A stretch of 36,421 nt of DNA, from the NCBI GenBank assembly GCA_002426495.1, contig DIQC01000001.1:1-36421 (forward strand). Direction: 5' to 3'. A program made the position numbers and the translations under genes. Positions within the stretch are counted from its first letter, which is position 1. Each line of letters starts with the position of its first letter. Below are positions 32,750 to 36,421 of the stretch, piece after piece. This stretch comes from Thermacetogenium sp. UBA5472. Lineage in GTDB: Bacteria; Bacillota; DSM-12270; Thermacetogeniales; Thermacetogeniaceae. Below the pieces are notes generated by a model that saw only the letters and a list, made by a program, of their open reading frames with translations, did no database searches and was not told the DNA's origin.

Positions 32750-34057
32750 CTATACACCGTAAGCCTTAGGATTGATAACCAGCCGCGACTTAGCTACCAG
32801 GTGGAGCACGAAACGGGTAAAGAAAATTGCCGTAAACATGCTCACCAGAATACCGATGCTCAGGGTAACCGCAAAACCCCTAATCGGCCCGGTTCCCAAG
32901 AAATACAGTACTGCCGCAGCGATTAAGGTTGTTACATTGGAATCCAGAATCGCCCGGAAGGCGTTATGAAAACCTGCATCGATGGCAGACCGCAGAGTCT
33001 TACCAGCACGCAGTTCCTCTTTCAGACGTTCATAGATAATAATATTGGAATCCACCGCCATGCCGATGGATAAAATAATTCCAGCGATACCTGGAAGTGT
33101 TAGGGTGGTGTCGATCAGTATAAAGATCCCCACTAAAATCAACCCAAAAACGGCCAATGCCAAATCCGCAATAATACCTGGCCAACGATAAAAGAGCAGC
33201 ATAAATATTAAGATGGCCCCTATACCGATGAATCCGGCTTTCAAGCTGAGCTCTAAAGATTCCTGCCCCAGGGTAGGTCCTATACTCCGCTTTTCCATAA
33301 GTTCAACATTGACGGGAAGTGCTCCGGAGCGCAACAGTAGGGCTTCTGACTGTGCTTGTTCCAGGGATTCATATCCACCGCTGATCGTTGCATTGCCACC
33401 GGCAATCGGCCCATTGATCACCGGAGCGGTGACCAGGTTGTCATCCAGGTAAATAGCCAATCTCCTGCCCACATTAGCAGTGGTTATCTGTTCAAATATC
33501 TTTGCACCCTCATCATTAAAGGTCAAGGCTACAAACGGCTCATTACTGTTGGGGTTCAACTGGGCTTTGGCGTCCTCCAGATGCTGTCCGGTCAGAACAG
33601 TTTTTCCATCCTCTGTTTTGAACTCCATATGAGCAGTCCTGCCCAGCAGTTCTATGGCTTCCTCTGGATCCTTGACACCGGGCAGTTCCACAACAACCCT
33701 GTCAGAGCCCTGTTTTTGAAATAAGGGCTCGGTCAGCCCATAGGCATCGATCCTGTTACGGAAAACGCCGATCAGTTTATCGATAGCATCATCGGTTACA
33801 GGTGCCCCCTCTGAGGGTACTGCTTTATATAAAACGTGCACACCTCCGCGTAAATCCAACCCCAACTGCCCCTGCAGTTTCCCTGCTACCGGTTTTGCCA
33901 AAAAAACTGCCGCGCAGAGAATTGCCGCCACTAAAACGATAAAAAGTACTGTCTCCGGCCAGCTGATGCCGGTTTGCTTCGGCCCGGCAGGCACAGTCTG
34001 TCGTTTCGATGGCTGTCCTGTCTTGGCAGTTGTACGCTTTTCCTTTTTACCTGCCAT
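32750..34057 (-). CDS. secD: Protein translocase subunit SecD
   Basis: Partner of SecF, 435 residues. It has a Lys/Arg-rich cytoplasmic tail, a first helix, then GQLGLDLRGGVHVLYKA, the RGG motif of SecD. The large external P1 domain carries substrate contacts. The C-terminal membrane domain contains TLPGIAGIILSIGMAVDSN and IIYERLKEEL, again with the charged D-R motif. ATG at 34057 has AAGGAGAG 7 bases upstream; the TTG start at 34087 is less likely. It precedes secF. No yajC gene is seen upstream. Confidence 0.96.
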   Translation of the reverse strand: MAGKKEKRTTAKTGQPSKRQTVPAGPKQTGISWPETVLFIVLVAAILCAAVFLAKPVAGKLQGQLGLDLRGGVHVLYKAVPSEGAPVTDDAIDKLIGVFRNRIDAYGLTEPLFQKQGSDRVVVELPGVKDPEEAIELLGRTAHMEFKTEDGKTVLTGQHLEDAKAQLNPNSNEPFVALTFNDEGAKIFEQITTANVGRRLAIYLDDNLVTAPVINGPIAGGNATISGGYESLEQAQSEALLLRSGALPVNVELMEKRSIGPTLGQESLELSLKAGFIGIGAILIFMLLFYRWPGIIADLALAVFGLILVGIFILIDTTLTLPGIAGIILSIGMAVDSNIIIYERLKEELRAGKTLRSAIDAGFHNAFRAILDSNVTTLIAAAVLYFLGTGPIRGFAVTLSIGILVSMFTAIFFTRFVLHLVAKSRLVINPKAYGV

Positions 34058-34137
34058 GCATTTTCTCTCCTTCCTCGGCTGAAACAAGCTTAAACGTTTT
34101 GAGAATGATCAATTCATCACACTCTGAACTTTAGTTG

Positions 34138-34153
34138 CTTAGAGTAGAAGCTT
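34138..34153. repeat. Partial third copy of the hairpin-repeat arm
   Basis: CTTAGAGTAGAAGCT matches, in reverse complement, 15 bases of copy 1 at 29177-29191 (AGCTTCTACTCTAAG). It lies in the gap between secD and the HD-domain gene and has no matching second arm. Confidence 0.5.
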
Positions 34154-34163
34154 GATTTGTCAG

Positions 34164-34835
34164 CTAAACTAGTTTCTCGCCATTTATTTCTAATGCAAAT
34201 GTGCAGCCTAAAAATTCGGCTGCCCGTCTGCACATAAACATCCTGCTTAAAAATATTTCAAAATAATCCATCACCGGACTGATTTGAGAGTCAATATCCA
34301 ACTCCAGTGATATATGTTTCTCTTCAGGGTCGACTCTTACAAAAGAACGCTCTACCGCATAATTGACCCGGTCATGAATATCCAACCCAATATTGTTTTT
34401 ATTGCGCACCCTGGTTCTGTGAACATCGGACTTGTCCGCAAGTATTAGAGCTGCCGCCACATTGTTGACCGGCTGCCCTGTCTCCTCATCATGGTTGCCA
34501 ATCGCTGAGACCACAGTAAAGAGTTCATTCGGAGGCATCCTTAAGCCATCCAGTATATAATAAGCGAGAATCGCCCCTGAAAGATGGTGGCCCTTCCTAT
34601 TTACAACATTACCCATATCATGCATATAACCTGCAATAGCAGCCAGTTCCGCCTCCCGTTCAGGCAGTCCCAAGAGTCTGATAACATTATAGGCGATATT
34701 CGAGACAAGACTTATATGGCGAAAACCATGCTCAGTGAAACCCATAACTCTCAGATTTTCATTGCCGACACGAATCAGAGTCTTGACAAATGTGTTCTCT
34801 TTGATCTCTTCTAGTGTGATTTTATCCTTCTGCAC
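34164..34835 (-). CDS. HD-domain phosphohydrolase
   Basis: A 223-residue soluble protein of the HD superfamily. Metal-site candidates are His36 or His40 (TEHGFRH), His72-Asp73 (YMHDMGNV), His in GHHLSGAIL, His in IGNHDEET, and Asp in ALILADKSDV. Such domains hydrolyse phosphodiesters or nucleotides, but the substrate is unknown. The GTG at 34835 has AAGGAG 7 bases upstream. It lies between tgt and secD, where yajC normally stands. A TTGACA (34940-34945) lies about 100 bp upstream but has no convincing -10. A role in nucleotide signalling or tRNA metabolism is a guess from its neighbours. Confidence 0.85.
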   Translation of the reverse strand: MQKDKITLEEIKENTFVKTLIRVGNENLRVMGFTEHGFRHISLVSNIAYNVIRLLGLPEREAELAAIAGYMHDMGNVVNRKGHHLSGAILAYYILDGLRMPPNELFTVVSAIGNHDEETGQPVNNVAAALILADKSDVHRTRVRNKNNIGLDIHDRVNYAVERSFVRVDPEEKHISLELDIDSQISPVMDYFEIFLSRMFMCRRAAEFLGCTFALEINGEKLV

Positions 34836-34993
34836 TTAACTGCTCCTTACTCATTGACCAATCTCATCCTTACCAAATTTTGAATTCGCTATTGCCCTTA
34901 AAAATCCTGCTCAGATCATTCAGGGTACCACCCGACTTTTGTCAAATGGTGTAAACTGCGATCAATTCCGCTGCAAGTTTCATCTCCCCATAA

Positions 34994-36130
34994 TTATTGT
35001 TGATCACTATTATAATTATAATGCTGTAAAAAGTCCTCTTTGGCTTCCTGGAAACAATCATCCTTAATGGACTGACGTATTTTTTCCATAACCCCCAGGG
35101 TAAAATGAAGATTATGAATTGTCAACAGACGAGGCCCCAGCATTTCTCCCGCATGGAAAAGATGACGCAAATAAGCCCTGGTAAAATTGCGGCAGGTATA
35201 GCAGTTACAGCCCGACTCCAGGGGAGAAAAGTCGCGGGCATACCTGGCATTGCGCACAACCACCTTCCCCTGAGAGGTGAAAGCTGTACCATTGCGGGCA
35301 ACCCTGGTAGGTAAAACACAGTCAAACATATCGATACCACGGGCTACACCTTCCCAGAGACAGTCTGCACTCCCCACACCCATCAAATACCTGGGCTTGT
35401 TTTCAGGCAGCAGGGGTGTCGTGTATTCTAATATTTCATACATCATTGCCTTCGGTTCCCCCACACTCAACCCCCCAATGGCATAGCCGGGAAAATCCAA
35501 TCCTGTAATCTGTCTGGCACTGCGTGCCCGCAGTTCAGGGAAAACGCTCCCTTGGACAATTCCGAAAACAACCTGGCCGGGAGCATGAGGAGCCTTTAGA
35601 GAACGCTCCGCCCAGCGAGTTGTCCGATCTAGCCCCTCCAGGGCATCCTCATAAGAACAGGGATAGGATGAACATTCATCAAAGGCCATCGCTATATCAG
35701 ATCCCAAAGCTGCCTGGATTTTCATCGACTCTTCCGGGCCTATGAAGTGCTGGGAACCGTCAAGATGAGACCTGAAATGAACCCCATCATCAGTAATTTT
35801 TCGCAGTGACGACAAACTGAAAACCTGAAAACCACCACTATCAGTAAGGATTGGCCTCTGCCAGTTCATGAACTTATGCAGTCCACCGGCTTCCCTGATA
35901 ATCTCTGGCCCAGGCCGGAGATAGAGGTGGTATGTATTGGAGAGAATAATTTCGGCCCCAAGTTCCTCCACCTCTTGTGGAGTCATGGTTTTCACAGTAG
36001 CCTGGGTCCCTACAGGCATAAAGACCGGGGTGTGAATATCACCCCTCTCTGTATGCAAAATACCCAGACGTGCTCCGCCCTGCGGTGATTTTTTTAGTAG
36101 ATCAAACTGAAAGAACCCCAATTGGGGCAC
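34994..36130 (-). CDS. tgt: Queuine tRNA-ribosyltransferase
   Basis: Enzyme that exchanges the wobble guanine (position 34) of GUN-anticodon tRNAs for preQ1, which is later turned into queuosine. It is 378 residues. Motifs are VFMPVGTQATVKTMTPQEV, LSNTYHLYLRPGPE, LTDSGGFQVFSLSSLRKI with the catalytic aspartate region, GIVQGSVFPELR and GYAIGGLSVGEP. The second nucleophile Asp lies in MFDCVLPTRVARNG. Zinc ligands are C-x-C-x2-C in GCNCYTCRNFTRAYL and the His of LLTIHNLHFTL. The GTG start at 36130 lies 5 bp after queA. A TTG three codons later with a GAGGGG-type site is possible. With queA it forms the usual queA-tgt pair. Confidence 0.97.
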   Translation of the reverse strand: MPQLGFFQFDLLKKSPQGGARLGILHTERGDIHTPVFMPVGTQATVKTMTPQEVEELGAEIILSNTYHLYLRPGPEIIREAGGLHKFMNWQRPILTDSGGFQVFSLSSLRKITDDGVHFRSHLDGSQHFIGPEESMKIQAALGSDIAMAFDECSSYPCSYEDALEGLDRTTRWAERSLKAPHAPGQVVFGIVQGSVFPELRARSARQITGLDFPGYAIGGLSVGEPKAMMYEILEYTTPLLPENKPRYLMGVGSADCLWEGVARGIDMFDCVLPTRVARNGTAFTSQGKVVVRNARYARDFSPLESGCNCYTCRNFTRAYLRHLFHAGEMLGPRLLTIHNLHFTLGVMEKIRQSIKDDCFQEAKEDFLQHYNYNSDQQ

Positions 36131-36135
36131 CCCCT

Positions 36136-36421
36136 CTAAAGAATCAACATGGCATCTCCATAGCTAAAAAAACGATACTCCTTCTCAACTGCTTCCCGGT
36201 AGGCAGACATTACATTATTATAACCCGCAAAAGCACAGACAAGCATCAGCAGTGTGGAACAGGGAAGGTGAAAGTTTGTGACAAGTCCATCGATCACGCG
36301 GAAGTGAAAACCCGGATAAATAAAGATATTTGTCCAGCCTTCTCCAGCCTGAACTGTGCCATCATCTTCAGCCACACTCTCCAGCAGACGCACAGATGTC
36401 GTCCCTACTGCGATGAGGCAT
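36136..36421 (-). CDS. queA: S-adenosylmethionine:tRNA ribosyltransferase-isomerase (partial, N-terminus outside window)
   Basis: Only the last 95 or so residues lie in the window; the frame is open to the right edge. It transfers and isomerises the ribosyl group of SAM onto preQ1 in tRNA, giving epoxyqueuosine. Visible motifs are IAVGTTSVRLLES, GWTNIFIYPGFHF, VIDGLVTNFHLPCSTLLML, and the end YREAVEKEYRFFSYGDAMLIL, shown in part. These are the C-terminal hallmarks of QueA. It is followed 5 bp later by tgt. Confidence 0.95.
   Translation of the reverse strand, partial: CLIAVGTTSVRLLESVAEDDGTVQAGEGWTNIFIYPGFHFRVIDGLVTNFHLPCSTLLMLVCAFAGYNNVMSAYREAVEKEYRFFSYGDAMLIL

Noticed and set aside
34923..34945. 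GGGTGGTACC on the minus strand, similar to the T-box antiterminator core, with a nearby TTGACA.
   Set aside because: Only about 70 bp lie between this and the tgt stop, too short for a T-box specifier stem, and no terminator or amino-acid gene follows. The TTGACA has no -10 at 16-18 bp.
1..36421. Search for defence systems, prophage, insertion sequences, CRISPR or toxin-antitoxin genes.
   Set aside because: All gene-sized frames are accounted for by conserved cellular functions, and no repeats of the required type or transposase or recombinase motifs were seen.

Overview
The window is part of a chromosome from a spore-forming Firmicute, most likely of the class Clostridia. The reasons are a single-strand division and cell-wall cluster of the Clostridia type, a SpoVD-like penicillin-binding protein, meso-diaminopimelate peptidoglycan (DNPR motif in MurE), strong AGGAGG-type ribosome binding sites with many GTG and TTG starts, a 6S-like RNA next to aspS, and B12 and probable Ni/Co riboswitches. 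Every gene I can support lies on the minus strand, so transcription runs from high to low coordinates. There are no tRNA or rRNA genes, insertion sequences, prophage genes or CRISPR arrays.

Right part (about 28.8-36.4 kb), in order of transcription: the end of queA, then tgt (queuosine modification), an HD-domain phosphohydrolase, secD and secF. yajC, which often sits between tgt and secD, is absent. Next comes cobT behind a cobalamin riboswitch with a clear terminator. It is followed by a cation diffusion facilitator gene whose own promoter drives a leader that looks like a NiCo riboswitch. A small LapA-like membrane protein follows, and hairpin-forming repeats lie between it and the transporter gene.

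Middle part (about 18.5-28.8 kb): relA/spoT, dtd, a glyoxalase II-like metallo-hydrolase, hisS and aspS form a translation and stringent-response block. A 200-nt RNA with a strong promoter and terminator, probably 6S RNA, follows aspS. Straight after its terminator a near-consensus promoter drives a four-gene unit: a phenylacetate-CoA ligase family protein, a tandem ACT protein, a MetE-like zinc protein and a DUF2294-like protein. A zinc alcohol dehydrogenase follows, bounded by terminators on both sides.

Left part (1-17.2 kb): the complete head of the dcw cluster. mraZ sits behind three 10-bp-spaced MraZ boxes and is followed by rsmH, ftsL, spoVD/ftsI, murE, murF, mraY, murD, ftsW, murG, murC, murB, murA, ftsQ and the 5' two thirds of ftsA. 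Most junctions overlap or are a few bases long. Together these genes make UDP-MurNAc-pentapeptide, then lipid I and lipid II, and build septal wall. A weak terminator-like hairpin separates murA from ftsQ.

Most of the window is ordinary housekeeping DNA. I did not find a clearly new defence or mobile system. The most interesting parts are the paired cobalt/B12 locus, the paaK-ACT-MetE-like unit and the hairpin repeats. Start sites were moved from the longest open frame where a ribosome binding site clearly favoured an internal start.
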